DNA from: Candidimonas nitroreducens
Lineage (GTDB): Bacteria > Pseudomonadota > Gammaproteobacteria > Burkholderiales > Burkholderiaceae_B
Reading direction: 5' to 3'
Length of the DNA: 64,000 nucleotides
Assembly (NCBI RefSeq): GCF_002209565.1
Contig: NZ_NJIH01000014.1
Coordinates: 79,243 to 143,242, forward strand
Shown in pieces: positions 25,404 through 35,058 of the stretch. A program made the translations under genes and the position numbers. The notes under the pieces are model-generated. The model did no database searches and was not told the origin of the DNA. It was given only the letters and a program-made list of their open reading frames with translations. Numbering within the stretch: the stretch's first letter is position 1; the number at the start of each line of letters is the position of its first letter.

Positions 25404-26300
25404 ATGGAGCTTTTGCGCCTGTTCTGTGAAATTGTCGACGCGGGCAGTATTGCCGGGGCCGCGCGTCGCCTGAACGCATCTCCGTCCCTGGCGACGCGGA
25501 AAATCGCCACGCTCGAGAAGGCCCTCAAGGTACGGCTGTTCGAACGCACCACCCGCAGCGTCAAACTGACGGAACCGGGCCGTGTCGCATGGAACTGGGC
25601 GAAGGCGACGCTGCAGAACTACGAAGATATCAACGACGATCTGGCCTCTTTGCTGGCACGGCCGGCCGGCGTCATCCGCATTGCCATCAACCACTTCGCC
25701 GCCACCGTTTATCTCCCGCCGATTCTCGTGAACTTCTGCCGCGAGTATCCCGAGATTCGTCTGTCGATTACCACGACAGACAGTCCCGTCAACCTTGTGC
25801 AAGAGGGCTACGATCTCGCTGTCCATTCGGGCCGGGTGCCGGATGCCGGCGTGGTGGGTGTTCGCGTCGACGAATTCCAGCGGGTGCTTTGCGCCGCTCC
25901 GGCATATCTCGCGCGGCGAGGCGTGCCCAAGCAGATCGGCGACCTGGACAACCATGATTGCCTGGTTCATTCCACCAACGAACCGAAAAACTGGTTCTTC
26001 AGGCAGGGCAAGAAACTAATCGCTCATGCGATCACGCCATATATCGAAACGGACACCCATCTGTTGCTGATCGAAATGGCGCGGCAGGGCCTGGGTATCG
26101 CCCGCCTCAGCCGCAACGTCGTCAAGGATGACCTGGCGTCGGGGCGGCTCGTCGAAATTCTCCCCAAATTCGAGTCCGTCTACTCCAACGGCGAGCTGCC
26201 GGGCCTCTGGATTCTTTACCCCAACCGGAAGGTTCTTTATCGCACCCGAGTCCTGATAGATTATCTGGCCAAAGTGCTGGAACGTCGCCAATTGAGCTAG
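25404..26300 (+). CDS. LysR-family transcription regulator, 298 aa
   Basis: The winged helix-turn-helix MELLRLFCEIVDAGSIAGAARRLNASPSLATRKIATLEKAL is followed by a periplasmic-binding-like effector domain from about residue 90. The start at 25404 puts the HTH at the usual distance from the N-terminus; an ATG at 25329 would add 25 residues. It diverges from hyuA copy 2 and is its likely regulator. It could also influence the rightward aldolase gene, but that gene has its own MarR-type operator. Confidence 0.88.
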   Translation: MELLRLFCEIVDAGSIAGAARRLNASPSLATRKIATLEKALKVRLFERTTRSVKLTEPGRVAWNWAKATLQNYEDINDDLASLLARPAGVIRIAINHFAATVYLPPILVNFCREYPEIRLSITTTDSPVNLVQEGYDLAVHSGRVPDAGVVGVRVDEFQRVLCAAPAYLARRGVPKQIGDLDNHDCLVHSTNEPKNWFFRQGKKLIAHAITPYIETDTHLLLIEMARQGLGIARLSRNVVKDDLASGRLVEILPKFESVYSNGELPGLWILYPNRKVLYRTRVLIDYLAKVLERRQLS

Positions 26301-26359
26301 CGGTAACTGCTCGATCTTCAGTCTCTTGATTCTGACAGGCAGTGCGTTGTCTTCGCTGC

Positions 26360-26388
26360 TTGATATACATTTAGATCTCTAATATTAT
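26360..26388 (+). promoter_or_regulatory. Promoter with MarR-type operator, class II aldolase gene
   Basis: TTGATA (26360-26365), a 17-base spacer and TATTAT (26383-26388) form the promoter. The spacer holds the inverted repeat TTAGA-TC-TCTAA (26371-26382). The same design recurs before the dioxygenase gene and, on the other strand, before the ABC receptor gene. Confidence 0.7.
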
Positions 26389-26484
26389 GGCCAAATAAGA
26401 TCATATAAGAGTATGGACACCCATCACGGCCGCCATGACTGCGCGGCCGAAAAAACGATAGCTGTTTCAGGAGACAGACGAATC

Positions 26485-27219
26485 ATGGCGCAGGACAACA
26501 TCACGGATGACGCCACGCGTGCGGGGCTGGAGGATCTGGTGCTGGCAAACAGGATTCTTGCCGAGAACCAGGTGCTGGACGGATTCGGGCATGTCAGCCT
26601 GCGCAGCCCGGCGCGGGCCGACCGCTATTACCTTTCCCGGTCGCTGGCTCCGGGCATCGTGACGCTGGAAGACCTGGTCGAATTCGACCTGGATTCCAAT
26701 CCGGTTGCTGCGGAAAAGCGCAAGCTCTATCTAGAGCGATTCATCCATGGCGAAATCTATCGCCGGCGCCCGGATGTGCAGGCGATCGTCCACAGCCATT
26801 CGGCGACGGTGGTTCCTTTCACCGTCTCATCGGTTCCATTGAAGCCCATCTACCATATGGCCGGGTTTCTTGCCGATGGCGCGCCGGTTTTCGATATTGC
26901 CGAGAAGTTCGGGCACACGGACATGCTGGTCACGTGCCACGAGCATGGGGCAGCCCTGGCCGAATCGTTGGGCGAGGCGGCGAGCTCGCTGATGCGCGGG
27001 CATGGCTTCGTCGCGGTGGGAAGCACGCTTCCGATTGCCGTCTATCGCGCCATTTACACGCAGCAGAACGCGGCCTTGCAGGAAACGGCCACCAATCTGG
27101 GGGGCGAGATCCGCTATCTCGACCCTGAAGAAGGCCGCTTGGCGGATCGCTCGATCCAGACGGTCATGCAGCGTCCGTGGGGCCTGTGGACCGCAAGGGC
27201 GAAGAATCCCAAGGCATGA
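26485..27219 (+). CDS. Class II aldolase/adducin-fold protein, possible aromatic decarboxylase, 244 aa
   Basis: The class II aldolase fold shows GHVSLRSPARADRYYLSRSLAPG early and the metal-site region IVHSHSATVVPFTVSS (HSH) at about residue 110. A later ..RGHGFVAVG segment has the third histidine. The start at 26485 has CAGGAGACAG upstream; an ATG at 26413 would extend it without conservation. Members include sugar-phosphate aldolases, but also 3,4-dihydroxyphthalate 2-decarboxylase of Gram-positive phthalate pathways, which makes decarboxylation a good guess here. It has its own promoter ahead of the phthalate oxygenase gene. Confidence 0.8.
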   Translation: MAQDNITDDATRAGLEDLVLANRILAENQVLDGFGHVSLRSPARADRYYLSRSLAPGIVTLEDLVEFDLDSNPVAAEKRKLYLERFIHGEIYRRRPDVQAIVHSHSATVVPFTVSSVPLKPIYHMAGFLADGAPVFDIAEKFGHTDMLVTCHEHGAALAESLGEAASSLMRGHGFVAVGSTLPIAVYRAIYTQQNAALQETATNLGGEIRYLDPEEGRLADRSIQTVMQRPWGLWTARAKNPKA

Positions 27220-27338
27220 GCGCCGTCCAGGGCTCGTTGCGAGAGGGTGCTGCTCCTTTGGCGCGGCGCTCCTTGTAGTGTCGACAGGCCCGGGTTCACC
27301 TCGTTCTCTCAGTTTGGGCTAGTTCGCAGCCGGATATC

Positions 27339-27367
27339 TTGAAATAATTTTAGAGATCTAATATTAT
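27339..27367 (+). promoter_or_regulatory. Promoter with MarR-type operator, phthalate-type operon
   Basis: TTGAAA (27339-27344), a 17-base spacer and TATTAT (27362-27367) form the promoter, with TTAGA-GA-TCTAA (27350-27361) in the spacer. The 19 bases from TTTAGA to ATTAT match the upstream aldolase promoter at 17 positions. The 281-base gap before the oxygenase otherwise holds no gene. Confidence 0.75.
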
Positions 27368-27501
27368 TGAGTTGCCCGGTGCTTGATCGAGGGCCAAGGG
27401 CCTGCCCGACAAGTCGAACAGCAAGCAGGCGTGGTGACCCTGGCGTGTTCATCGCATCCCAGGGCGGCGTCGGGCGACGAATTGTAGGAGGCATTCGAAT
27501 C

Positions 27502-28788
27502 ATGACCAACGAAGAAAACGAGCTGCTGTGCCGTATCGAGGGTGATGCTCCGATGGGGCAGCTGATGCGCCGGCACTGGCTGCCCATCTGTCTGGCCGAA
27601 GAGGTCAGCGAGCCCGATTGCGATCCGGTGCGTGCCCGGATCCTGGGCGAAGACCTTGTGGTGTTTCGCGACAGCAAGGGCCGGGTAGGGGTCATGGACG
27701 AACGGTGCCCGCATCGGGGGGCTTCGCTCTTTTATGGCCGCAACGAAGAATGTGGTTTGCGCTGCCTGTACCACGGCTGGAAGATGGACGTGGACGGCAA
27801 GGTGCTGGAAATGGTGTCCGAACCGGCCTCCAGCGATTTGCCCAACAAGGTGCGGCATCGGGCTTACCAGACTAAAGAGTGGGCCGGCATGGTGTGGGGC
27901 TACATGGGCCCGCAGGATCAAGTTCCCGAGTTCGTGCCGCCGCCCTGGGCGCCGGACGAGCAAGTGCGCGTCAGCATTGCCAAGGTCATCGTGCCGTGCA
28001 ATTGGGCGCAGATCCTGGAAGGCAATATCGACTCTTCCCATAGTTCCAGCCTGCACTCGTCCGACATGGTGGCGGCGCGCGTCGGCGGCGGCCAGGCAAC
28101 CGACAAGAAGTGGCTGCGCCCATCCACGGACAAGGCGCCGCGTTTGCAGGTAGAGCACACCTCTTACGGTTTTCGCTACGCGGCCATCAGGCGCCCCATC
28201 ACGAATGCGGATGAAACCGACTATATCCGCTCGACGGTCTTCATCGCGCCTTCGTCGGCGCTCATTCCGCCGAACAACCGCTACAACGTCGCCAACTTCA
28301 ATGTGCCCATCGACGACACGCACACCGTGTTCTATTTCATGGCGTGGGGCAATCCGCTGACGACGCCCGATACCGAGGCTTGGCGCCGCTTCCTCGGCCA
28401 GAGCGTGGGTTCGGATCTCGACCCCTTGTACCGGCCGTATCGCAACGTGGAGAATCGCTTCTGGCAAGACCGGCAGGCCATGCGGGCGGGCAATTTCACC
28501 GGCATCAAGGGTTTTCCCAACCAGGACTTGGCGATGTGGATCAGCCTGGGGCCGATTGCCGACAGAACCTCCAAGGGCGAGACTCTGGCGGCCGGCGATC
28601 TGGCCGTGGTGGAGTTCCGCCGGGTAATGCTGGAGGCGGTGCGCGACTTCCAGGCAGGCAAGCCGGCCATCGGAACCGGCAGCGGCCATGTCGGCACTTC
28701 GGTCTGCTCGTTCCAGGGCATCTTCCCCAAGAAGACCGACTGGCGGGCCTGTGAGGTGCACCCGGTCACGGGCACAGAGGCTGTGTAG
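27502..28788 (+). CDS. Phthalate 4,5-dioxygenase-type oxygenase subunit (Rieske), 428 aa
   Basis: The start at 27502 has TAGGAGG 10 bases upstream. The Rieske centre is CPHRG at about residue 72 and CLYHGW at about residue 91. The mononuclear iron region is LEGNIDSSHSSSLHS, giving the D/H/H ligands. The beginning MTNEENELLCRIEGDAPMGQLMRRHWLP is typical of the OphA2/Pht3 type. With the reductase encoded in the same operon it would form a two-component dioxygenase turning phthalate (or a related benzene carboxylate) into the cis-4,5-dihydrodiol. Neighbouring dehydrogenase and decarboxylase genes complete that route, so the assignment is strong, though related substrates such as isophthalate are not excluded. 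Confidence 0.85.
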   Translation: MTNEENELLCRIEGDAPMGQLMRRHWLPICLAEEVSEPDCDPVRARILGEDLVVFRDSKGRVGVMDERCPHRGASLFYGRNEECGLRCLYHGWKMDVDGKVLEMVSEPASSDLPNKVRHRAYQTKEWAGMVWGYMGPQDQVPEFVPPPWAPDEQVRVSIAKVIVPCNWAQILEGNIDSSHSSSLHSSDMVAARVGGGQATDKKWLRPSTDKAPRLQVEHTSYGFRYAAIRRPITNADETDYIRSTVFIAPSSALIPPNNRYNVANFNVPIDDTHTVFYFMAWGNPLTTPDTEAWRRFLGQSVGSDLDPLYRPYRNVENRFWQDRQAMRAGNFTGIKGFPNQDLAMWISLGPIADRTSKGETLAAGDLAVVEFRRVMLEAVRDFQAGKPAIGTGSGHVGTSVCSFQGIFPKKTDWRACEVHPVTGTEAV

Positions 28789-28836
28789 ACGGCATTGGGC
28801 ATCGCCGATGCCCACCAGACAAAGACAGGAGGAAGC

Positions 28837-29826
28837 GTGGCCAAACTAGCACTTTCCATTGCGATGGGCGATTACGATCGCAACCGGCCGCTATACGACG
28901 GCGAAGTTCAGATCGACGGTGTCGAGCCGACTTTCATGCTGCTCAGCCCCGAGGAAATGTTCTTCCGGGCTTTCAGGTACCAAGACTTCGACGCCAGCGA
29001 GATTTCGTTTTCCAGCTATCTGGTCAAGGCAGCGCAAGGCACGAGCCCTTATATTGCACTGCCGGCTTTCCTGTCGCGGGCCTTCCGGCACACTTCGATC
29101 TATGTCCGCAAAGACCGGATCCGCTCGCCGGAAGATCTGCGAGGCAAACGCATCGGCGTGCCCGAGTATCAATTGACTGCCAATGTCTGGGCGCGGGCTT
29201 TGCTGGAGGACGACTACGGAGTCAAGCCGTCCGATGTGCAATGGGTACGCGGCGGCATCGACGAGCCGGGGCGGCTCGAGAAGATATCGCTGTCGCTGCC
29301 CGCCGGCGTGAGCCTCACGGATGCCCCCGCGGACACCACGATTTCGGATATGCTGGATCGGGGGGAGCTAGATGGCTTCATGGCGCCCCGCGCGCCGTTC
29401 GGGGCGGCGCAACACAATCCGGACATCGGCTGGCTGTTCGACGACCCCACGGCGGTTGCCAAGGACTACTACCGGCGTACGGGTATTTTCCCGATCATGC
29501 ACTTGCTGGGGCTGCGCAAGACGCTGGCGGACCAGCATCCCTGGCTGGCAGCCGCTCTTTTGAAGGCTTTCGAGCAGTCCAAGGCGCGCGCGCTGGAAAA
29601 GCTGTCCGACACGTCGGCGACCAAGGTTACGCTGCCGTTTGTCGAAGAGCAGCTCAAGTCCGCCCGCGAGGCGCTGGGCGAAGATTTCTGGTCATACGGC
29701 GTGCATGCGAACCGCAAGACCCTGGAAGCCTTCACGCGTCATCACTTCCAGCAGGGCTTGTCTTGCCGGCAGGTACCGATCGAAGAGCTCTTTCATCCCA
29801 GCACCTACGAATCCTTCAAGATCTGA
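28837..29826 (+). CDS. 4,5-dihydroxyphthalate decarboxylase-type protein, 329 aa
   Basis: The GTG at 28837 follows GGAGGAAGC and gives the N-terminus AKLALSIAMGDYDRNRPLYDG, typical of Pht5/OphC decarboxylases. These have a periplasmic-binding-protein-like fold but no signal peptide, as here. Conserved MFFRAFRYQDFDASEISFSSYL and KDRIRSPEDLRGKRIGVPEYQLTANVWARALL fit. The reaction is 4,5-dihydroxyphthalate to protocatechuate plus CO2. Automatic tools often miscall this family as an ABC-transporter receptor. It lies between oxygenase and reductase genes, as expected for a phthalate operon. Confidence 0.85.
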   Translation: MAKLALSIAMGDYDRNRPLYDGEVQIDGVEPTFMLLSPEEMFFRAFRYQDFDASEISFSSYLVKAAQGTSPYIALPAFLSRAFRHTSIYVRKDRIRSPEDLRGKRIGVPEYQLTANVWARALLEDDYGVKPSDVQWVRGGIDEPGRLEKISLSLPAGVSLTDAPADTTISDMLDRGELDGFMAPRAPFGAAQHNPDIGWLFDDPTAVAKDYYRRTGIFPIMHLLGLRKTLADQHPWLAAALLKAFEQSKARALEKLSDTSATKVTLPFVEEQLKSAREALGEDFWSYGVHANRKTLEAFTRHHFQQGLSCRQVPIEELFHPSTYESFKI

Positions 29827-29858
29827 ACGCGGATCCCATTGCGAGCGGTCACCGCACT

Positions 29859-30851
29859 ATGCTGGAACTCGACGAAATTGCAGGGGCTAGATCAGGCAGC
29901 GGCGTTGCGGCGCCGCTGGCGCTGCGGATCGCCAAAAAAGATCAGATCGCCTCTGGCATCTACGCCTTCGAGCTGGTCGCGGAGGGCGCAGAGCCACTGC
30001 CCGCTTTTACGCCGGGCGCCCATATCCGCGTGCTGGCACCCAGTGGCGAATGGCGCAAATATTCCTTGTGCAACGCGCCTGCCGACGCCGGCCATTACGT
30101 CATTACCGTCAAGCGCGACGAGCAGGGCCGCGGCGGTTCCGTCAGCCTGGTGGATCAGACCGTTGCCGGCCAGATCTTGCCGGCACAGGCCCCGGACAAT
30201 GCCTTTGCGCTGGTGGAAGACCCCGGCAGCCTGATCCTGATTGCCGGCGGCATCGGCATCACTCCCATTCTGTCGATGATCCGTTCGCTGGGTGAAGATT
30301 CGGCCATCCCCTGGTCGCTTTATTATCTGACGTGCGACGAGCAGGGCACGGCATACCGGGATCTGCTCTCAGCGCCTCCGTATGGGCCCCACGTCACCTT
30401 GCATCACAGCCTGGCGAATCACGATCGCTACGATCTGTGGCCCGTGCTTGAAAAGCCGAACAAAGGGCACGTCTATTGCTGCGGACCGCGCAGTCTGATG
30501 AAAGACGTCCGCGACATGTCGGGCCATTGGTCGAGCAGCCGCGTCCACTTCGAAAGCTTCATCGAAGGAGGGGAGCGCAAGCCGGACGACACGGCTTTCA
30601 CGGTGGCGCTGGCGCGCTCCGGGCGCAGCCTGGAAGTGCCCGTCGGGAAAACCATACTGGAAGTGCTGCACGCGGCGGGCGTGCCCGTGCCCTGTTCCTG
30701 CGAAAGCGGCACCTGCGGCACCTGCCGCACGCATATGCTGGAAGGGGTTGCGGATCATCGCGACATGGTGCTCATGCCTGAAGAAAAAGACGACCAGATC
30801 ATGGTCTGTGTTTCGAGGGCCCGATCCGACAAGCTTGTACTGGATCTATGA
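29859..30851 (+). CDS. Phthalate dioxygenase reductase-type protein, 330 aa
   Basis: Domain order is FMN/flavin-binding barrel (RKYSLCNAP near residue 67), NAD-binding domain ([17 protein letters not shown]), then a C-terminal plant-type [2Fe-2S] ferredoxin, [18 protein letters not shown]. This is the order of class IA reductases such as phthalate dioxygenase reductase and VanB. It passes electrons from NADH to the Rieske oxygenase. The reading frame extends much further upstream, but that part is a shadow of the decarboxylase. The ATG at 29859 has only a weak ribosome-binding site. Its stop overlaps the next start (ATGA). Confidence 0.88.
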   Translation: MLELDEIAGARSGSGVAAPLALRIAKKDQIASGIYAFELVAEGAEPLPAFTPGAHIRVLAPSGEWRKYSLCNAPADAGHYVITVKRDEQGRGGSVSLVDQTVAGQILPAQAPDNAFALVEDPGSLILIAGGIGITPILSMIRSLGEDSAIPWSLYYLTCDEQGTAYRDLLSAPPYGPHVTLHHSLANHDRYDLWPVLEKPNKGHVYCCGPRSLMKDVRDMSGHWSSSRVHFESFIEGGERKPDDTAFTVALARSGRSLEVPVGKTILEVLHAAGVPVPCSCESGTCGTCRTHMLEGVADHRDMVLMPEEKDDQIMVCVSRARSDKLVLDL

Positions 30852-32041
30852 TGGCTGGCGCGCCAACACCCGCCCCGCTGAAAATTGGCGTTATCGGCCT
30901 GGGCCGGGCCTTTACCCTGATGCTGCCGACTTTCCTGGCCGATGCGCGGATTGCCCTGGCCGCGGCCAGCGACCCGCGCGACGCGGCGCGGCGGCAGTTC
31001 ACGGCCGACTTCGGCGGCCCGACCTATGCCGACGCGGCCGAACTTGTGCAAGACGCGTCGGTAGAGGTCGTCTACATTGCCAGCCCGCATCAGCATCACA
31101 TGCGGCATACGCTGCAGGCTGCCGCCGCGGGCAAGCACGTATTGCTGGAAAAACCGATGGCGCTCAGCCTGGCCGATTGTGACGCCATGATCGCGGCGTG
31201 CCGCGCGGCAGGCGTGCATCTTATCGTCGGGCATTGCCACAGCTTCGATACGCCTTACTTGCGGGCGCGGGACCTGGTGGCCAGCGGGCAGTTCGGCCGG
31301 CTCACCATGATCCAGGCGCAGAATTACACCGATTACCTGTACCGCCCGCGGCGGCCCGAAGAACTGGTCACCGCCGAAGGCGGGGGCGCCGTCTTCAGCC
31401 AGGCGGCGCATCAGGTCGATATCGTGCGCCTGCTTGCGGGGCAGCGCCTGGAGAGGGTGCGCTGCGCGCTGGGCAATTGGGATCCTGCCCGCCCCACCGA
31501 AGGGGCTTACAGCGCGCTGCTCTGGTTCGAGGGCGGCGCCTATGCGTCCATCAGCTACAACGGCTATGGTCACTTCAACACCGACGAGTGGATGGGGTGG
31601 ATCGGGGAAATGGGGGACAGCAAGAATCCCTCGGCCTACGGCGCGGCGCGGCGGCGGCTGCAGGCTATCGAGTCCGCGCAGCAAGAGGCCAGCCTGAAGG
31701 CAGCGCGAACCTACGGGGGGCCCGATTATGTGTCGCCGGGCATTGCTCGCGAGCCCAGGCTGTTCCAGCATTTCGGCCCGATCATCGTGTCGTGCGAACA
31801 CGGCGATATCCGGCCCATGCCGCATGGCCTGGAAGTCTATGCCGACGAACGGCATACGTTCCTGCCGCTGGAAGCCAGTGCCGTCCCCCGCGCCGAGGTC
31901 ATCGACGAGCTGCTCGGCGCGGTGTCCGGCAGCCGGCCGCCCATCCATACCGGCGAGTGGGCCCGGGGCACCACCGAGGCCTGCCTGGCCATGCTGGAAT
32001 CGCATCGAACGCGGCAGGACGTGGCTTTGCGGCATACCTGA
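30848..32041 (+). CDS. Gfo/Idh/MocA dehydrogenase, probable phthalate dihydrodiol dehydrogenase, 397 aa
   Basis: The N-terminal Rossmann fold [31 protein letters not shown] and the EKP motif ([13 protein letters not shown], about residue 97-109) define the family. The C-terminal domain contains [15 protein letters not shown]. In Gram-negative phthalate clusters the 4,5-dihydro-4,5-dihydroxyphthalate dehydrogenase (OphB/Pht4) belongs here and makes 4,5-dihydroxyphthalate with NAD+. The 4-base overlap with the reductase and the operon position support that role. Two ATG codons in a row at 30848 are both possible starts. Confidence 0.82.
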   Translation: MMAGAPTPAPLKIGVIGLGRAFTLMLPTFLADARIALAAASDPRDAARRQFTADFGGPTYADAAELVQDASVEVVYIASPHQHHMRHTLQAAAAGKHVLLEKPMALSLADCDAMIAACRAAGVHLIVGHCHSFDTPYLRARDLVASGQFGRLTMIQAQNYTDYLYRPRRPEELVTAEGGGAVFSQAAHQVDIVRLLAGQRLERVRCALGNWDPARPTEGAYSALLWFEGGAYASISYNGYGHFNTDEWMGWIGEMGDSKNPSAYGAARRRLQAIESAQQEASLKAARTYGGPDYVSPGIAREPRLFQHFGPIIVSCEHGDIRPMPHGLEVYADERHTFLPLEASAVPRAEVIDELLGAVSGSRPPIHTGEWARGTTEACLAMLESHRTRQDVALRHT

Positions 32042-32078
32042 TATCATTGATGCAGGCTTACTATCCATTGCAGATAAC

Positions 32079-32645
32079 ATGGTTTCGGAAGGAAAGAACA
32101 AGGTTTCGGAACGCTGGCAGGACATCGATCCCGACGACCGGCTGGCGCATCTCATCCGCCATGCGGCGCGCTCGCTGGTGCGTGGCCTGCAAATCCGCCT
32201 TGCGGAACACAATGTGCTGTTCGGCCATTGGGCTTTCCTGCGCATACTCTGGGAAGAAGACGGCCTGACCCAGCACGAACTCAACGAGCGGGCAGGGCTC
32301 ATGGAGCCCACGACCTATTCGGCCCTGCGCGCCATGGAATCCCTGGGCTACATAGAACGCAAGCACATGGCCGGCAACCGCAAGAATCTGTATGTGTTTT
32401 TGACGGAAACCGGCAAGCAGCTTCAAGACAAGCTCGTACCGCTCGCCCAAGAGGTCAACAGCGTCAGCACGCGCGGCCTGTCCGACGACGATGTGCAGAC
32501 TTGCCGCAGGGTGCTGCTGGGCATCGCGTCCAACATGGCCCACGACGAAGCGCGTTTCGAAGACGTGGGGCGGCGCCTGCCGTCCACGCGGGAGCTTTCC
32601 GTTTGGATCAAGCAGGCCGAGCAATTGCGCGCCAACGAAGCCTGA
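32079..32645 (+). CDS. MarR-family transcription regulator, 188 aa
   Basis: The winged helix spans about residues 45-110: FGHWAFLRILWEEDGLTQHELNERAGLMEPTTYSALRAMESLGYIER, followed by the wing NRKNLYVFLTETG. It is 37 bases after the dehydrogenase gene and is the last gene of the phthalate-type operon, so it is probably autoregulated. It is the natural candidate to bind the three TTAGA-N2-TCTAA operators at 26371, 27350 and 36302 and release them when an aromatic acid binds. The ATG at 32079 is preferred; the upstream part of the frame is a shadow. Confidence 0.88.
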   Translation: MVSEGKNKVSERWQDIDPDDRLAHLIRHAARSLVRGLQIRLAEHNVLFGHWAFLRILWEEDGLTQHELNERAGLMEPTTYSALRAMESLGYIERKHMAGNRKNLYVFLTETGKQLQDKLVPLAQEVNSVSTRGLSDDDVQTCRRVLLGIASNMAHDEARFEDVGRRLPSTRELSVWIKQAEQLRANEA

Positions 32646-32689
32646 TTTGATTTGGAAATGGAATAAGTCGCCGAAAATAAGTCGCCGGC

Positions 32690-33451
32690 TTAGCTGACTC
32701 GCCCCCGCACGCGCCGTTCCAGGGCCCACAGCACGATAGAGCCGCCCATGGCCACGAAGAACAAGATCAATATCATGGCCATCATTTCGGCATAGCGCCC
32801 GACACCGTAATAGTCCATGATGACTTTACCCATGCCGTGTTTGGAGGCGAACAGCTCGGCGAATATGACGTTGACTACTGTCAGCCCGAAGCACAGCCGT
32901 ATTCCGGTGAGCAGGGGCAGCGACACCGCCGGCAGGTAGATCCTGGTCAGCGCCCGCCAGGGCTTGACGTTCAACGACAAGGCCACCTTGGCGTACACCG
33001 GCTTCATCGTCCTGATGGCCACCATGACGTTGATCAGGATGGAAAAGATGCCGCCGATGAATCCCATGGCGATCACCGAGCGCGGCCCCAGGCCCAGCAA
33101 TAGCAAAAGAATGGGGTAGATGATGATCTTCGGTGTGGCGCCGCCCACCACGACCAGCGGGCTGAATACCGCGTACCAGTATGGGCTGCGGCCAACGACG
33201 ACGCCCAGTATCGTGCCGATGGCCACGGCCAGCAGGAAGGCGGCCGCGGCGTTGCCGAAGGTCGAGCGTACGGCAGGCTCCAGCTCGCCGCCGATGCCGC
33301 CGAATGCCTCCAGCGTTTTCAAGGGGGCGGGTACCGCGAAGATCAGGGTCGAGACCAGTTGCCAGAGCAGGCAGACGACGATTGCGACCAGAATCATCCC
33401 GCCCAGAATTGCGTAAGAGTCGCGGCCCTGCGGTCGAGCGCTGCTAGCCAT
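32690..33451 (-). CDS. ABC transporter permease, NitT/TauT type, 253 aa (second permease)
   Basis: Six predicted membrane helices and the BPD_transp_1 EAA-loop region (SLNVKPWRALTRIYLPAVSLPLLTGIRL) place it with the SsuC/TauC-type permeases. The start at 33451 overlaps the previous permease stop by 8 bases; the longer upstream frame is a shadow. It would form a heterodimeric channel with the other permease. The operon is convergent with the MarR gene, 44 bases apart, and that gap contains two direct copies of AATAAGTCGCCG. Confidence 0.87.
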   Translation of the reverse strand: MASSARPQGRDSYAILGGMILVAIVVCLLWQLVSTLIFAVPAPLKTLEAFGGIGGELEPAVRSTFGNAAAAFLLAVAIGTILGVVVGRSPYWYAVFSPLVVVGGATPKIIIYPILLLLLGLGPRSVIAMGFIGGIFSILINVMVAIRTMKPVYAKVALSLNVKPWRALTRIYLPAVSLPLLTGIRLCFGLTVVNVIFAELFASKHGMGKVIMDYYGVGRYAEMMAMILILFFVAMGGSIVLWALERRVRGRVS

Positions 33452-34220
33452 TGCCGATCTCCCCGCGGATGCGCTTTTCGCCGCGCGCCAGAATCGCCGT
33501 AATGACCGCGGCCAGCGCGACGATGATGGTGACATACGCGTACATCTCGTTGATCTTGAATCCATCGTAGTCGTACGCGACCTGGAACCCAAGGCCCACG
33601 CTGCCCACCATGAATTCCATGACGATGACACCCACGAAGGCGTAGATCAGGCAGAGCTTGAAGCCTGCGAAGATCATGGGCGCCGAGGCCGGGAACACCA
33701 CCCTCCAGAATTTTCTTGGGCCAGTGCAGCGAAAGCTGGCGCACACTTTGAAGTAGATGTCGGGCACTTGCTGGAAGGCGGCCCAGCTGTTGAGTATGAC
33801 GGGAATCAGCCCCATCGCCGCGGCGATGACAATGATGGGGGTTGCCCCCAGGCCGAACATCACCAGCAGGAAGGGGTAGAACAATACCAGCGGCATCGCG
33901 TAGGTACCCACGAGATAGGGTTCCAGCACGCGGCCCAGCAGCGGGGCGCGCCAGAGCCCGAAGCCGATGGGCACGCCCACTGCTATGGCCAGCAGCACGC
34001 TAAGCACGACTTCCCAGGTCGTGCGCCACAGATGCGGGAAAACCTTGCCGGAGGCCACGATCTGCCACAGGACGCCGGCCACCTTGGTGGGCGGGGCGAG
34101 GATGACGGCCGGCACCCAGCCTAGCCGCGTCACCGCTTCGATGATGGCCAGAAGAGCCAGGACGAGTAAGGCGATGGCCCACCTGGGTTTCAACGGCCAC
34201 CAGGATGTCTGCTTGTCCAT
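33444..34220 (-). CDS. ABC transporter permease, NitT/TauT type, 258 aa (first permease)
   Basis: The start at 34220 (MDKQTSWWPLKPRWAIALLV) fits a short cytoplasmic lead before the first helix. Six helices follow, with an EAA-like loop near residue 185 (SFRCTGPRKFWRVVFPASAPMIFAGFKL). The gene lies 22 bases after the ATPase gene. It resembles phthalate importer OphFGH-type permeases in context, but the sequence alone shows only the organic-anion/sulfonate/nitrate family. Confidence 0.87.
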   Translation of the reverse strand: MDKQTSWWPLKPRWAIALLVLALLAIIEAVTRLGWVPAVILAPPTKVAGVLWQIVASGKVFPHLWRTTWEVVLSVLLAIAVGVPIGFGLWRAPLLGRVLEPYLVGTYAMPLVLFYPFLLVMFGLGATPIIVIAAAMGLIPVILNSWAAFQQVPDIYFKVCASFRCTGPRKFWRVVFPASAPMIFAGFKLCLIYAFVGVIVMEFMVGSVGLGFQVAYDYDGFKINEMYAYVTIIVALAAVITAILARGEKRIRGEIGNG

Positions 34221-34242
34221 GTCGCGATCCCCATGCCCTGCG

Positions 34243-35046
34243 CTATGCGGATTCCTGGGTGGCTTCCCATTCCGAACGCATGGCGTTCCACAGGTGGCCC
34301 GTGTATTGCGTGTAGGCATCCGACCCAAGAATAGAGATGTCGCGCTCGTCGGGCAGGTCGATCTTGATTGTTTCGGTGATACGCCCCGGCCTGCTCGACA
34401 TGACCCAGATCTCTTGGGAAAGAAACACGGCTTCGTTGATGTCGTGGGTGATGAACAATATGGTTTTGCCGGTCGCGCTCCAGATGCGGCGCAGTTCGGT
34501 GCCGATGAACATGCGCGACTGCGGATCGACCGCGGCGAAGGGCTCGTCCATCAGCAGGATGTCGGGATCCAGCGCCAGGGCCCGGGCGATCGCCACACGC
34601 TGGCGCATCCCGCCCGAAAGTTCTTTGGGATAGGAATACTCGAATCCTTTGAGCCCCACCAGGTTCAGCGCCTCTTGGGCGCGTTCGCGGCACTGCTGCT
34701 TGGGCACATCTTGCATTTCCAGCCCGAAGGACACGTTCTCGAGGGAATTCATCCAAGGGAAAATGGACTCTTCCTGGAAGACCATGCCCAGCGACGGGTG
34801 TGGGGCGGTAATGGGTTTGCCCTTGAGCAGCAGTTGTCCGCTGCTGATCGAGTTGAGCCCTGCGATCATGCTGAGCAGGGTGGATTTGCCACAGCCGCTG
34901 GGGCCTACGACCGTGACAAAGTGGCCTTCCGGCACGGTCTGGGTGACTTCGTGCACCACCTCGATCCGTTGCGTCGAGCCGTCTTTTTGGCGTACGGCAT
35001 AGACCTTGGAGACATCCTTCAACTCGAGAAACTCAGTAGCGGACAT
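34243..35046 (-). CDS. ABC transporter ATP-binding protein, SsuB/TauB type, 267 aa
   Basis: Walker [12 protein letters not shown] (about residue 49), the signature [15 protein letters not shown] and Walker [13 protein letters not shown] are all intact, and the H-loop is ITHDINEAV. It is the energy-coupling subunit for the two adjacent permeases. The order receptor-ATPase-permease-permease and the promoter operator shared with the dioxygenase operon suggest uptake of the phthalate-like substrate. Confidence 0.92.
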   Translation of the reverse strand: MSATEFLELKDVSKVYAVRQKDGSTQRIEVVHEVTQTVPEGHFVTVVGPSGCGKSTLLSMIAGLNSISSGQLLLKGKPITAPHPSLGMVFQEESIFPWMNSLENVSFGLEMQDVPKQQCRERAQEALNLVGLKGFEYSYPKELSGGMRQRVAIARALALDPDILLMDEPFAAVDPQSRMFIGTELRRIWSATGKTILFITHDINEAVFLSQEIWVMSSRPGRITETIKIDLPDERDISILGSDAYTQYTGHLWNAMRSEWEATQESA

Positions 35047-35058
35047 CGCGGTGTTCCG

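Noticed and set aside
28837..29826. ABC-transporter substrate-binding protein
   Set aside because: The fold is similar, but there is no signal peptide and the sequence and operon match 4,5-dihydroxyphthalate decarboxylase.
29241..30851. Long version (536 aa) of the dioxygenase reductase
   Set aside because: The first about 206 codons overlap the decarboxylase in another frame and show no homology; the real N-terminus is at 29859.
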